A stretch of 64,000 nt of DNA from Paulownia fortunei (GCA_019321725.1 CM033110.1:20329278-20393277); one strand, 5' to 3'. Positions 39,388 through 53,449 are shown, counted from the stretch's first letter. Numbers and translations are program-made. The notes: generated by a model from the sequence alone, not told the origin.

Positions 39388-42072
39388 ATGGAGAATATGA
39401 TTACATCACTGCCTCATATAGAAAGGACGGATAATTCGCCTGTAAAAGAAGCGGATATGGAAAGGGCAAAAACTGTCTTCTCAAAATATTATGAGTATTT
39501 ACCATATAAGCGCCAGCACAAGGAGAGTGTTCTCAATGTCTTGCATTTTCGGGAAACAGGAATAAGTAGTATATATTGCTACAAGTCATTGAAGACAAAG
39601 TGGGCTTCATCTACTAGAAAGAATCAATGCTTCTATACGAGGTCGCTCTGTGCAGCAAAATTTGGGTCTTCTGTGCAGCCAGTCCTATATCCCATTACGA
39701 ATGTAAGTCAGACTACGAAAGACACAGACAATAGGCTCCGCCCAAGGCAGTTTGAGTATCACCCTTCTGACTCTAGTCTAATGGCTGTTGGAACTCTTGA
39801 TGGAGAAGTGGTTGTTCTCAACCATGAAACAGGAAATATTCTCTCTTGCATTTCACCATACCGGAATATGAACAGTATTCTTGGCCTTTGTTGGCTTAAG
39901 CAACAACCCTCTAAGGTATGTCGTTATCTCAAGTGGTAGATTACCTGTACCACAATTATCACTACCTCTGTAATGCATATCTATTGTACTTCTAGTAAGT
40001 AATCACATGCCCTTATTTATCATGTAATTTTCTTGATCATCTCAATGAGTGGCCTTAACTTTCTTAAGACAACGTATTTCAGGGTTGTTGTTTGTTATAT
40101 TCCTATACTTAATCTCTTTTCCTCTTTCTTTCAGTCTCAAGATGCCAGATACTATAGTGTTCTAAATTCCATTCACTCTACAGAGACCTTATTGAGCTTT
40201 TTATTCAAAACCCGAAGTAGATGGAAATTCCACTTAACCAAAGAATCATCAGCTGCATTATTTTTGCTATCCCAAATTCTTTCCAACTTTTACCAGATTC
40301 TTCATGTGCATCCCCTAGAGTACTCCAGCCGGTTACTGAATGGTAATGCATTTGCTCATTGCATTTTCTGAATGGAACTGCTGGAGCCAATTTATATGAT
40401 TTTCATTCCTTATTTCAACATATACTTAATGGAGTGAGGCTAAAAGATTTATACTACATTATGCCTATCTAGCTCCTGGTGGGCTCTGATAATGGTTCCT
40501 TGAGATTGTACGACATCAATTATGTTCAGCCAAAAGATGAAGATGGCTACTGCAACTCTACGGTTATCTTTGATGACTTTGAGCAGTTAACCTCGGTTCA
40601 CGTCAATTCAACTGATGATCGATGTCTAACAAGCGGTTACTCCAAGAAAGTTGCCATATATGATATCTGCAGTGGCCAACGCTTACAATTGTTCACAGAC
40701 ATGCATTGTGAACCGATAAATGTAGCTAAATTTTCAAATCATTCCCCTAACCTGTTTGTGACTTCATCATTTGACCGTGATGTAAAGATGTGGGATTCAA
40801 GACAGATGCCTGTGCGACCTTGCTATTCAGCTTCAAGCTCAAGGGGAAATGTGATGGTCTTATTTTCTCCAGATGATCTTTATCTATTAGTTTCGGCTGT
40901 AGATAATGAGGTACCAAACCGAAACTCGATATTCTTTGCATATAGCAAATACTGACTAGATAAGATCTATATGTGCCTCCTGTACTGGGTTGGTACTCTG
41001 CTTGAAGTCTCATTATATTTTACATCTTCGGAAATCCATTTGTTATATAAAATAGAGTTTAACCAAGAGGAGACCTGAAGAGAAAAACAATTATTCAACT
41101 TCTTGCAAACACTATGGGCTGTCAGATAGCAGCAACATTTATCATCTTAAATGGCGAAAAGAAATTACAGGAATTTTCTAATGGTGTAAGTTTCAGGCTA
41201 TAATCATGGATATGTCACCACTTGCCAGGTGAAGCAACTTTTATCTGTGGATGGGAGGCTTCACACAGATTTTGGGATAGTTTCGACAGGAAGTGCTCAC
41301 AACTACACTCGTTCGTATTACATGAATGGAAGAGACTACATCATTAGTGGAAGTTGTGAAGAACCAACAATCCGTGTTTGTTGTGCCCAAACTGGCAGGC
41401 GACTAAGAGACATCTCTTTGGAGGTAATCAGAAACAAGGAACATTTACTTAGATATATAGTGCTTCTCTTTGCTTTCCATCAACAATTTCCCTCTGAAGA
41501 TAATGATTGTCTAAATGCACTGCAAAGTGATTTCTTTGTTATGAGCTTTAATAAGGAAGTTGGCCTTTTTATATTTCCAGGATACGGGGTGGGGAAGCTC
41601 GATTTTTGTGCAGTCATTGAGAAGCGATCCTTTTAGAGTAAGTTCTTTTCTCTACTAATATGATTATCACTAAATCCAAAAATTCCTTGGTATGTTTAGG
41701 CTACATATGAAGATTTGTTTGCTGAAATAAAATAAAAGTTACCAATACTGGACATAATTTCAGGCAAATGTTTGCTTGCTTATGAAAATTACCATTCCTG
41801 GTAGAAACTAACATAAATACGATATGCATTGATCTTTGTCGAAGCAGCATTTCCACATGGCCATCCTGGCAGCCTATGCTCGACCGACATCCAAGTATGA
41901 AATCATTAAGGTATGATTTGAATCTCATCAGTCCTCAGCTTGTTTACCTGTCAACATGAATTTGAAGCGATTGACGTTTTTGATGCAGGTTAACTTGCTC
42001 TCATCAAGCCACTCTGCAGAAGAATATCAAGGAGGCTTGACTATCTGCCCTTCCTATTGCAAGGGTGGCTGA
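39388..42072 (+). CDS. WD40 (DWD-box) protein, N-terminally truncated member of a plant LRR-WD40 family
   Basis: Exons 39388-39915, 40473-40910, 41229-41423, 41581-41637, 41848-41910, 41989-42072, all GT-AG and phase 0, giving 454 residues from the ATG at 39388. The sequence matches the WD40 half of a plant 'transducin/WD40' family (Arabidopsis At4g34280-like): FEYHPSDSSLMAVGTLDGEVVV, GLCWLKQQPSK, then SDNGSLRLYDI, SGYSKKVAIYDI, and SFDRDVKMWDSR at about 275-286, a DWD box expected to bind DDB1 of CUL4 ubiquitin ligases. The C-terminal RSYYMNGRDYIISGS and LRSDPFR blocks are also kept. Family members are near 780 residues with an N-terminal leucine-rich region; that part is not found upstream, and sequence just before the ATG carries a stop and a frame shift. 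All remaining splice sites are intact, so the gene may still make a short protein, or be a recent pseudogene. Confidence 0.75.
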
Positions 42073-43835
42073 TATATTCAATTGATTTCAGTTTTGCTGA
42101 TGCTTCACAAACTGTAGATTTTCACCAAAAAATGAGACATGGCCAAAGTGATGTATCAACAAAGTAAAGCTGAGTTGAATCGTAATATTATGAAAGATGG
42201 ACAAATAAGATGGATTATTGTACAGTGCGTGGTGAATGTTGTATGGTTTGATCATACTTAAATGGCAATGTTGAGACTGAATATATCAAGTCAATATCTT
42301 AAATTTTGATGTACCCATATCTTCACAACCAACGAAAATCTGAAGCTGATAATAGCACCAACACTGTTAAGCTATTCCATATTTTAGCTTAGATGCCTTT
42401 TTCGATGTTGCTAACCTCTAGATCAGGATGAAATTACCAATTCTTCTGAACAATGTGGAAGTGGAATGTATGGAGGGTTTGACTGCGATACGATAATTTT
42501 AAGGATGACAATAAAATGGGATTGAGTTGGGTTTGTCTACATTCAAAATTTGATTTAATAAGGTTTTTAAGGATCGTAATTTAAAAAAATGATGAAATTA
42601 TATTTTTTAAAAATAATATTACTAATTTTTTTAAAAAGTTATTTTTTAGAAAATATCATAAAATATATATATAATAATTTTTTAAAAAATATAAAAATAA
42701 AACGGGTTGGGTTTTGATCATTACCTGATTGTACTGTTGAAATCCATACACAACCGTTAGAGGTGAAGGAGTGTCTCGACAATAACATAATAATGTAACA
42801 AGATAATATATAAATATGTAGATATATAGATTGATGTGTATAATACATTGATATATGTTAAAAAGAAAAAATTAATGCTGGAAATTCATTAAATTTAATA
42901 GTTGTTCTTTTTATATAAATCATTTTACACTAGCAATAAGATAAATGACTTCAAAATTGTTAAAATCTTATAAATCAAATTTGGACCAACTATACATTTT
43001 CCTCATTCAATTTCTACCATATTATAGTCATTAGCATGCATATTAATGTAATTTTTGTGCCATTGTATTCAACAATTACGAAAACTAATTTTGCACGGGA
43101 ATTAAAAAACACTTCCACAGTACCTAGTAATAGTCGCTCTCAAGTTGATTATATTGCAACTTCTACTCAAAGAAAATTTGCTTTGAATCATTTATTCTTT
43201 AATGTGTTATTTTGCTCATTTGTTGTGTTTTAATAATTTGTACACTTCTCTTTCTAAATTGCATTTAATTTAAAGTTTTTTTTTTCGCTTTGCAATATTA
43301 AAATTTCCATTTTCACATGCTTTGAAATACCAGTACATTTGATAGGATCCCAATTTACTTTAGGCTTCCCCTACCACCTATCTTGAAGAAAAATAAGCAA
43401 AATTATGTAAGGCTTCACCTATCACCATGTGTTATCAACACTTTAACAGGAGATGGAAGAATGATATGCAAAGTCAGATAAATAAAACTTTACAAGATTA
43501 TGGCAAAAGCATTTGAATAATTTTAGGATGTTATGGTTACATAATTCCCGCAGAGAATTACTGCCTACTCGACTGCTAATCAGGACAGTTTGTACTGACA
43601 GATACATACATGGGCTCAGAACTCGAGGAAGAAGCTAATTCAACAGCTGCTTTTCTTTCATTCTTTGCACGAGGCCTTGAAATACAGCACAAAACCAAGG
43701 ATCATAAGACTTCTACTCCTGCCCGGTGAAATTGTTATTTTGCAGAGAGATGCAGTTTCATATTATCACACTTAATATCGTTGGATGACTCCCCTTTTTG
43801 CACATCTGGTATGAATGTCCAATAGACGAGACGAT
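42073..43835. other. Convergent spacer between the WD40 and NRAMP genes
   Basis: Holds the 3' UTRs of both convergent genes. An AT-rich segment at about 42530-42700 flanked by GGGTTGGGTTT words looks like degraded transposon sequence. No further coding region recognised. Confidence 0.5.
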
Positions 43836-46800
43836 TCAGCAAAGTCCCAAATTTGTCTTGGCTTTTCCAAGCAAACTCGAAAAGGAAATTTCCCTTGCGA
43901 CAAGATACACAATGAAGCAAACATATGCAGCTGCAAAAGCGAAAACTACAGCGGTAAACAACACACCGCTCCCTTCAGAAGAGAAAAAATCCACCATAAG
44001 ATATCCGTTGATCATTATCACCAGGGCTGCTACAAGCCACGATATAATCTACATTAAGCAGAAACACATGAATTTTTCAGTTTTTCTATGAATTTAATAT
44101 CTCAAGAGGAAGTGTGCATACAAATTTGTGGTTGCATGTTGAAGTAAAGGCACGTGATCACACTTGGCACCTGTATAATATATTCTTTCCCCTCCCGAAC
44201 ATAATAAAGTGCAGAGTTCAAATAGAACAATGTAGCAATTACTATAGGTTATAAGGGGAAAATGGATAAATTCTCCCAACTGCAGGGGATAACCAACAAG
44301 AAAAGACAAGTAGAAAAATAAATGCCACTATTAGATGCATATAGCAATTTCCCTCCTTAGTTTCACACTTTTACAATGAAAGAAGAGCAGGATCACCTCA
44401 TACTTACATAGATACGCCTCACCAGATCAAGGATAGGTTACACTAAGAAGAAAATCAATTCCCAAAAGGGATGCTCTATCCATGATATTACGGGTTACCA
44501 ATACAGTCTAGATCATTTATCTATTTCTCGAGTCAATGGATTTATTGGAAATAATACCATTCAGCTTGAGCCTGTCAGAAGTATGAGTGTAAATTCAAAT
44601 GCAATGGTCCCACTAAGTTAATTCATGACGAAGTGGAGACTTTACATTTAGCTCATTCAAAGCCTCCCCAAAAGATTAAACTGACATAAAGTTCAACTGT
44701 TTTCAATCATTATCGACAGAAACCAAAATTCTCAAAGCCATTCTTTCTCAACAGAAGCAAAAAATTAGTGCAGAAATTATGTCAGCATGGGCAAATCCTT
44801 TATTCTTTGGGAGAGAGGATCTAGATATTTTCACAAATGCAAATAACAGTTAATTTTGGGCAGAGTTAAATGGCATCACACAAGGGAAAAATCCAGCATC
44901 AATAAAAAACTCCTAAATTCATTGACAAAATTGCACTAACTTTTCCATGGATGCACACCTTTCCCCAGCAAAAATAACACCAGAAAAGTGATTTATAGTA
45001 ACACTTTTAACAGTAAAAGAGCAGCCAAAGCATGCAAAAATAATTTAAAAAAAGAAGAAGTGAGGAAACAGAAAATATGAAGTTGCATAACTCAGACGGA
45101 ACTGCATGCAAATCTGATATATTCTCAAGAAGAAATACCTGAAGAACAGTGCCTATTTTGAAAAAGCCCATGACTTCCTCCTTGGAAACCAGGCAAAGGA
45201 GGGGAATAAGAGCAAAAGGGATTTGAATCGACTGTAGCACATTAAGCCATTCATTTAGAACATCCAATGAGTCCTCAGATGTATCAAAAACAAGAGCAAC
45301 AGTTAAAGTTGGGATGATAGCACAGCTTCTTGTTATCAGTGCCCTCAACCACTTCTTCAATGGCAAGTTCAGAAATCCTCCCATAATGAATTGCCCAGCA
45401 TAGGTACCAGTTATAGTGCTGCTCTGTCCAGCAGCCAGTAAACCAATAGCCCATATGTATAAAATTGGGAACAATCCTCCACCATACTTCTCTTGAAGAT
45501 ACTTGCCTGCATTTACAAGGCCAATACTGTTTGCTTGTTCCGTACCATAAAATGCCTTTGCAAAAACTGTTGTAACAAATAAATTTATCATAAAAGAGAT
45601 GGCAAGGGCAGCGCCAGACTCAATCGAGTAGTAAGTAAGAGCTTCTCGAACTCTGCCTATCTTGCGATTGTCAACTTCTCTAGACTGTACAAGGGCCGAG
45701 TGTAAAAATACATTGTGCGGCATTATAATGCACCCCACGACTCCTACTGCCTGCTGTATTGTATTGGAGCTGAGTTTTGGAACCAAAACACCTACAATCA
45801 CATTTACTCGATCAGTGTTGGACAAATTACAGTTTACTAGAAAGAAGTACAATGGATCTCTCTTTGAGCAAGAACATTTTCTCACCAAGTAAAAGTTCAC
45901 CACCATTGGGCTTTGTTTCACCAAACATCCATGCAAAGGAGACCGCCATAGTTGCTATAAGGACAGCAAAAAGTGCTTCTAATTTCCTCACACCATAATT
46001 CTCCAGAAACAAAAAGATGAAGCTGCATCAAGAAAGTGATAAGACCACAAATCAAATGTTGAATATAAAATTTTGAACTAGTCTCCAAGCAGTTCCTTGA
46101 CAGTTGACATATTCATTAAAAAAGGGAATTAAGTATAAACATTCTCAGACGTTATGAATATAATATAACACAATAGATAATCCCAACCACTCTAACATAG
46201 GGAAAAAGAAAAGGAAAGCAGACAGAACAAGGTAAAAATATAAACATACACAGCATTTAAACTTCAGTTATACTTCTCACAATTTTCAAATAATATAATC
46301 ATGTATGTTGAAGAATAAAAAACAATCACATTTACGTGCACCCAGAAATTACAGGTTGAGAAGAAGAATTAAGTAAACAAGACACTTCAGACTAGCATGT
46401 ACTTATTCACCACTACGGTAAAGCACTTATCTCATCAAACACCAATCCCTCCTTAACTCATCTACTTTCACTCATAAATTTAAAAAAGAAACTGAAAATG
46501 ACCAAAAATAATCAAATTCATATGGAATTTCTAATAATTCGAATTTTTTACCAGTCAAGAGCGGTGATGATCACTCCAGCCCAAAGAGGCAGGAAGCCAT
46601 GGCTCAATATCTTGATGGCAATAGCACTGCCAATGACCTCCTGAATATCAGCCCCAATCAGTGCCAACTCAGCCATGACCCAAAGCAACAGCCTGGCCCA
46701 ATTAGGATACTCTTCCCGACACAACTCCGCGAGGTGCCGGCCCGTTGCCACCCCAAGCCGGGCCGATAGAAGCTGGACCAAAAGGCCCATGGCCGTGGCC

Positions 46801-47087
46801 CACAAAAGCAGCCACAGCAGAGAGTACCCCGCTATAGCCCCCGCCTGGAGATCCCCCTCCAGGTTACCCGGATCCAAGAACGCTATGCTCATCAGGAACC
46901 CGGGCCCCGTGAATAGCCACAGCTTTTTCCACGAGAAGGGAGGCGCTTTGATGGAATACTCGTCGGCGTCGAGTCCTTCGTCGACTCCGATGATTTGGAC
47001 TTTCTCCGTGGAATCGTAGGCTCGCTCTTCTTCGTCTTCATTGTGTGAATCGAGTAATCGCTGGTGCTCTTCTCTGTTCGGAGGCAT
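43836..47087 (-). CDS. NRAMP3: NRAMP3/4-type vacuolar divalent metal transporter
   Basis: Minus-strand exons 47087-46552, 46022-45886, 45791-45139, 44048-43836, GT-AG, phases consistent, 512 residues (Arabidopsis NRAMP3 has 509). Proton-coupled export of Fe2+/Mn2+ (and Cd2+) from the vacuole is the known role of NRAMP3 and NRAMP4, important in seed iron mobilisation. Visible landmarks: cytosolic acidic N-terminus with an ExxxLL dileucine signal at 7-12 (tonoplast targeting in the family), DPGN at 72-75 in TM1 and MPHN at 248-251 in TM6 (the metal-coordinating pair), and the consensus transport motif [14 protein letters not shown] in exon 3. TM segments are spread over all exons, with the last two in exon 4 ([28 protein letters not shown]). 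The N-terminal AYDSTEKV block groups it with NRAMP3/4 rather than NRAMP2. A start at 47087 is the first ATG of the frame. It converges with the WD40 gene. Confidence 0.96.
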
Positions 47088-47355
47088 TTGCTTATTATAT
47101 TTTTATTTTATATTATCTTTGATTGAAATGGTAAAGAAATCAGTGAAGACGAAGAAAGATAGTGAAGAGGTATTATGGAATTGGTGGATGGGGAGGGCAG
47201 CATATGGTGGGTGCTTTTATCGTTAAAGGCGAAGGGGGTTTCTGGGGGAAAGAACCCGTCGTCTTTTCTTTTCTTTTTTTATTTTGTTCTTTTGTTTATT
47301 TTTTTATTTTTTTCATTTTTTCTACTTGTTTTAATTTTTGGACATCTTCTTTTGC

Positions 47356-47361
47356 CACGTG
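47356..47361. promoter_or_regulatory. G-box in the NRAMP promoter
   Basis: CACGTG within GCCACGTGGAC, about 270 bases upstream of the NRAMP start on its coding strand. Such a core binds bZIP/bHLH factors; a role in iron or ABA control is only a guess. Confidence 0.5.
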
Positions 47362-47977
47362 GACAAAAGAGGATGAAGCAAATCGAGGTTCGCTAGGGAA
47401 AGAGGCTATAATTTTAAATGTGTTATTTATTATCTTTTTCAATATATTAATTTCCTATCTATTCATTTATTCCTTGGAGCGACAAAAGATTTTACATTTA
47501 AGTGCCAATGCTTTATTTTAGAGAACAGATATCAACTGGTTATATATCCTATGTCCCAAATTTATAGTTTTTTTTTCTGGGAATATTAAAAATAAAATTT
47601 TATTTTTTAAAATAAATTTCTTTAATTAATCCTTTTACATAATCACTACTTTGAAGATAATATCATATAATTATTTAACTTTTCCAAAATTTAAACTATC
47701 ATCTAAAATTCTCATTGAATCAAATAAGATACATGTATCAAAATGAATGGAGTATATGAGTTATGACTCGTCTGATGGAATATTTACTTTCAGCATTATT
47801 TTTTTCTTAATTTATGTAAAATTAAAAATGAAAATAATTTTATTTAGAGATGGAGGGGGATGGCCACTCACCATTCATCATGTCTAGTTGGAACTTTATC
47901 CACTGTCATATCAATTCGGAATTGTCATTTCTTCTTCGTCCTTTAAGACGTATATATTTCATAAAAATTGCATTGTG

Positions 47978-47998
47978 CCCCCCCCCCCCCCCCCCCCC
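47978..47998. repeat. 21-base C homopolymer
   Basis: Uninterrupted run of 21 C, flanked by GTG and GG. Such runs are rare in AT-rich plant DNA and are hard to sequence, so the exact length is uncertain. Confidence 0.9.
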
Positions 47999-49906
47999 GG
48001 CCTCTCTGTCACGTCATTTACGTCCCAAAATTAATAGGCAAGCCATGTTTCAAATATTCAATAATTTTCGGGTTATTACAAATCTACATGAATTTATGAC
48101 TTTTCCAATGTTCCTTTTATTTTGCATGCTATTCCCTCATGTGCAAAGAGATTGTGTTATTTTGCGATATCAAATGATTTCATTATCTAAAAATTATTTT
48201 TTATCAAAACCCTGTCCGTCGTACAATCAAATGCAATTGAAATGATTTGAAAAACAGTTTTTTTATTTTTTTACAATGAGCCAAAGCTACATTAGTTCTC
48301 AGTGGAGTAAAAGATAATAATAATTAATGGACAACAACTAGGAATAAAAACACAATAATTAGGAATTGGAAAAAAAAATCAATACATAATTTGTATTATT
48401 CATCTAATTAGGCTATGCAAACAAATAAGGAATAATTTTTGGTACTAACTATACCTTCTAAATAATACTGTTTTATCATTTTAGAATTGGCTGGAGTTGA
48501 AATTTTAGGATAAATGGTAACAATAATAAAGGAGGATTATTTTTCTCTTATAGATCCAATTCTTATGGTCGTAAATGAATTGAACGAAATTGAACATGTT
48601 ACATTTTAAATTTTATCGAACTAAAAAATAGATTGAAGTTTGATTTATTAAATTAATAAATTAAATTTATATAAATTTTTAATAATAATTTGATTTATTG
48701 AACTTTACAATAAATGCATGCGCATAATATACGTGCAGTCATTGTGATATAAGACCCAAATTTAAATGAGGCATTGTTATTATTTTACATCCAGTTCAGG
48801 CTAATTAATGGTTACCTGAAAATTCTCATTGGACCCACAAAAAGGATGTTCCTCTACAACAAGTGACAGTGAAACTGAAACTCCCCTTCAGTTGTTTCAA
48901 GAATGTCATAATCGAATTTTAACGTGGCCTCAATGTGACAACGAGGCAAGTCAGGGTGACGGGGCGGTGAGGAAATTAGTGCAAACGCTGAAGAACGTCG
49001 CCATGTGTGTGGGCACAGCGAGCAAGCGTGTGTCGCCGTCGAGGCTTGCCCGTGGTCACACAGGCGTCCCAGATTTTCATTACACGACAAATCGGGGCTT
49101 GCCTAACAGAGCATCCTTTCCACATAAAGCCAAGAATTTCTACATTACTGATTACACTGCTGCTGTTCCAGAGAATCAAAATTCTAATCTTGGAATTTTG
49201 CCACATTATAATTGGATAATTAATATTTTAGTCTATTTTTACAAAGTATGTCGACATGATGACAGATAAACAAAGCCAAAGGCCAATATGACTGAGTCCT
49301 TGCAGTATTATTAATTTGTTTATAGGGAAAAAGTTATGATACGGATCACATGTTGGTTCGGCATGCATATATATTTTTTATTTATTGCGATGTTTTTATT
49401 CGTCAAATTAATAATTTAAAAAATAAAAGGTATATCTTCTTAATTTAAAAAGAGGGAGACCACATTTTTAAATATGTATCTAAATAACTCAGTTCTATAT
49501 ATATTTGCACGTGATATTTTTCATAAGACACCTAAAATTTTGAGTTATCATCAAGCTCAAAATTCGAGTTATATCAATCCAATCAACTTTTTTTCCTCTA
49601 ATGTTCCCTACTATAATTTGACTGCCACATGATGATACTAATATTATTAATTTTATCTAATTGAAACATGTCATTTTCATATATGAGATATGATAAATAA
49701 ATTTGTTTAGAACTCTTTCCAAAATCTAATTTCAGAAGAGGAGAAGGTGTCTAATTCATGTATATATATATATATATAATAACAACTCAGCAAATTGACG
49801 AAATAGAACAAATATAATTTATAATACGATGGCATTTCTAACCTTCTATATCCTAAGCAATAATAAATTATGAAAAGAAGACTCCATTTAAGATTTCTTA
49901 GGAACA

Positions 49907-49939
49907 TTTTTTTTTTTTTTGGGGGGGGGGGGGGGGGGG
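49907..49939. repeat. T14-G19 homopolymer junction
   Basis: Fourteen T followed directly by nineteen G. The G block could fold into a quadruplex; it could also be a sequencing or assembly artefact at a homopolymer. Confidence 0.9.
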
Positions 49940-52900
49940 AACCATTATATAACTCAATCATATAGTTTGTGAAAAAATGCTACATATATAATATCTTCTG
50001 AAACTATTCTATCCATACTCTTGTCATTTTTGTTTATTTGATTTTAATTGTTGTTCCTTACTTTAAATTTTATCCATTGGTAATTGCTAAATCTAGCTAG
50101 AAAATGACCACTGACTAAATGGGCAGCCAATATTTGTTATGGGCAAGTGGTGCACCCAAAAAAAGAAAAAAAAAATCTTAAATCAAAAGGTACAAAAGCA
50201 AAAGCAGAGGCGTGCAATGAAGTTCCACAATGACCTTTCTTTTGTTTTTGAACACGTGGAGGAATCTGTCCTTTTCTGACACGCACCATAGAAAAGAGAA
50301 TTTGGTAAAACTAAAATATGGGAAATTCTATTTAATAGTGGAAGTAATTTGGTATGTCCTGTTCACATGGACTTATATAATAGAATATGACTCGCAAAAT
50401 ATATTAGAAATATAGCACTTTATGTTAGATAGAATTTTGTTTAAAGTATACTGCAAAATTCAAAATAAGTTATTTAGATATTTATCAATGGCCATCACTA
50501 TAGATTCCATTCCAAAATTTAGTGAGTTTATAAAATGGATAACTATGTTTAATTTCTGACTTTTTGAAAAGCTTAGATCACCATAAAATCGTAGTACTCT
50601 TAAGATTTCATAAATTCTGGCATTGTGCTTTGATGGTCCAACTTCCAAGTCTCCTCAAGCATGAATAGTGCTTTCTTGTTCTTACATATTGATAAGATCA
50701 TAAGAACAAGTTTGTACATTGCATGACATCACTTCGTATTGACAGAAAAGAAAGCAACCTTGTCAGATTCCTTTCACATTTAAAAAAAAAATATATATAT
50801 TTATATTATTATGTTAATTGAAGTAAGCACAATAAGGCTCACTGGCTCAAAAGTTTGTATGGCTTTTCATCCTTGTATGCATGGTTAATAAGGTGCACAT
50901 ATTGTTTATTTCCTACTTTTTCCGTCGGGTTTTGATATAATTATGTTAATATAGGCATAATTTGGGGTAAAATATTTGATCTTTAAACAAGTTATTTTAC
51001 AGTAATGTGGGCCTAAACTTTAAAATACAATTTAACACTTTAACTCCTAACAGGGCTTTTGAGGTCAAATTCACCTACTGAAAAACTGAATATTTTCACC
51101 CCAAGTCCTAAGGTTTTAATTCTTGACATTCACTTCTATTGGTGTTTGAATTTTTGGCAAAAAAAAAATAAAATAGCCCTTTAATACTATTTAATTAAGT
51201 ATTCTAGTAAAATTTATTAAAGGACCAAAATATCAAGAAAGCTTTGGACTAGTGACAAAGGTGAGGTTAAAAAATATAGGAGTTCTTGAGTTTGGGTTCC
51301 ACTAGAAATGTAGATATTTATCTATTTTTAAAATAGTTATTTATTGATAGTTGATCGTTGCAAATTATTAATTGAAAATTGATAATTTATTGTCAATTGA
51401 TATCCAATTATAATAAATATTTGATTGTTTCACTAAAATAAAAAAGAAAGAAAAAAAATATTCCTACATTTATTAAAGAAAGTAGACATTTTTACAAATT
51501 TTTACAGTAGTTTCATGATAAATTACCACAAGTCGAAATTTGATGTCGTAAGCCATAATTTAGGATGGGAATCAGTTATTTTGGTTTAAGACTTTCAGTT
51601 CTACGGAAAACATAAAAATAAGATAAACATTTTTGGGGCCAAACTATAAAGGATTGACTTAACCAGAACTGTTGATGAAGTCACTTTCCCTTTTGTACCG
51701 CAAACTGATACGATTATTATGAAACACAAGATCATTTAAATAAAGAGACTAAAATTTGCCTCTTTGGCTCACAATTTCCCCGACCAAAAACACTAGAATT
51801 GGAATAGATTTTGCATGAACTCCAATTCCATAAACCAAATTCTACGGATCCAAATTAATACAGTGCAAATAATTTTTTTTAAAAACATATTATATTCAAG
51901 AATAGGTACTGATGGGGAATATTAAATATTATTTTAAAACTATATTGCTCCCAATACTTATTATTTATAATTTAATAAAATAAGATTTACGCATTTTATC
52001 ATTGGGTTCTACCCGATTTAATTCTATTTGAGTTGAAATTCTCACTACGTCATGTGCGTACTATACTTGATCAAGATTGAGAGACTTGTTTAGTCTAAAT
52101 ACCCTACGCCCCCTATTTCGTATACTTTATATCCAATTAAATACTTCAATCTATTTACGAAATCTATCTAATCTAACTTTATCATCGAAGGCCTACTCCA
52201 GCTTTCTTTATAGAGATCATGTCGAGAGAAGGACTTTGCTATCAGAAGTAAGGAACAAGTCATGGACTTGTGAGGTCGAGATTAAAATACCTTATAATTA
52301 TTGATTTATTGTGGTAAAATTAGTATAATCATTTTTCATCAGATCATGTACCACACTATGTGCAAAATTGTCGTGAACCTCATATTTTAAAGGTGGTAAA
52401 AATAATAATTTATAAAATTGTTCTAAGAATACTAATATTCCAAAATATAAAATATTTCCTTTATATTTAGATAAAAAGACCTTTCTTTCTACACAGACGA
52501 GATCGATCTCTCCAGTCTCAACTCAGAGAAAAACAGAAAACATAGCATAAAAGTTAATCAGTCTGGCCCATTTAACCCAAGGTTCAACCAGTTTTACAAG
52601 CCAGTACGAGCCACAAAATGTTACTTATTTGTATATATGGAGCTTGGACCACAGCCATATAGCCTTCTGGGCTTACATGCTTGGTACCATCTGAAAAAAC
52701 ATAACAATTTCTTATCTCTATCTTCGGAACTATCATGGGATTATTTTTTAATTACTTTGTTTTCCCTTTAAATAATACTGTAATAAATATTTGTCCTAAA
52801 ATTCAATAAAGGATGCCTTCAGCCATCATGATTAATAGAAATTGCCTAGTGAATTAAGATGATTATTTTCTCATAATCACTTTTTGAATGCATCTTCACC

Positions 52901-53449
52901 GATACACGGGTCTTTTGGTTATGCAATATAAGAACTCAACTGTATACTAAAATCTAATACTGTCTCAGTCCCCTATTAATATCTCCTTCCTATAGTTTGA
53001 CCAGTTAATTTAATTATTTTTTCTTGAATAATCTAGTCAATATTTTTAAGAAGTAATCAATAATATTAAATAATATGAAAAATATTATGATTGAAAAGTA
53101 TAATAATTGTAAAATTATAAAAAATTAATATGACAAGTTAGTCAAAATATTAAAGAAATTGAACCCATATTATAACAAATGGAGCAAGTACTTAGGGACA
53201 GGGGCAGTACTAGAGAGTAATATATAATGTATTACCATTATTAATATATCGATGTAAAAAAAATAAAATACGAGAAATAAATAGTATTAAGTGACTAAAT
53301 AGAAAATATACAAGGGCAATCACATCCACATACACAGGACTCAAGCTTTAGACATAAAATTGTCTCCCAGCCAATTTCAAGGTTCAGCCTTCCTCTTTCT
53401 ACTGCAAGAGAAAGGAACGAGACGAAAAACCCGAGAGGCCTATGTTGTT

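Larger units (their letters stand above)
47088..53449. other. Long spacer upstream of NRAMP, no gene recognised
   Basis: Begins with the NRAMP leader and promoter (47088 to about 47500). A locally GC-richer island at 48900-49100 has an open frame of about 146 codons without a usable ATG start and no recognisable similarity. Another CACGTG occurs at 50253-50258 without a gene next to it. The rest is AT-rich with microsatellites ((TA)n near 49760-49778) and two long C/G homopolymers listed separately. Confidence 0.5.
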
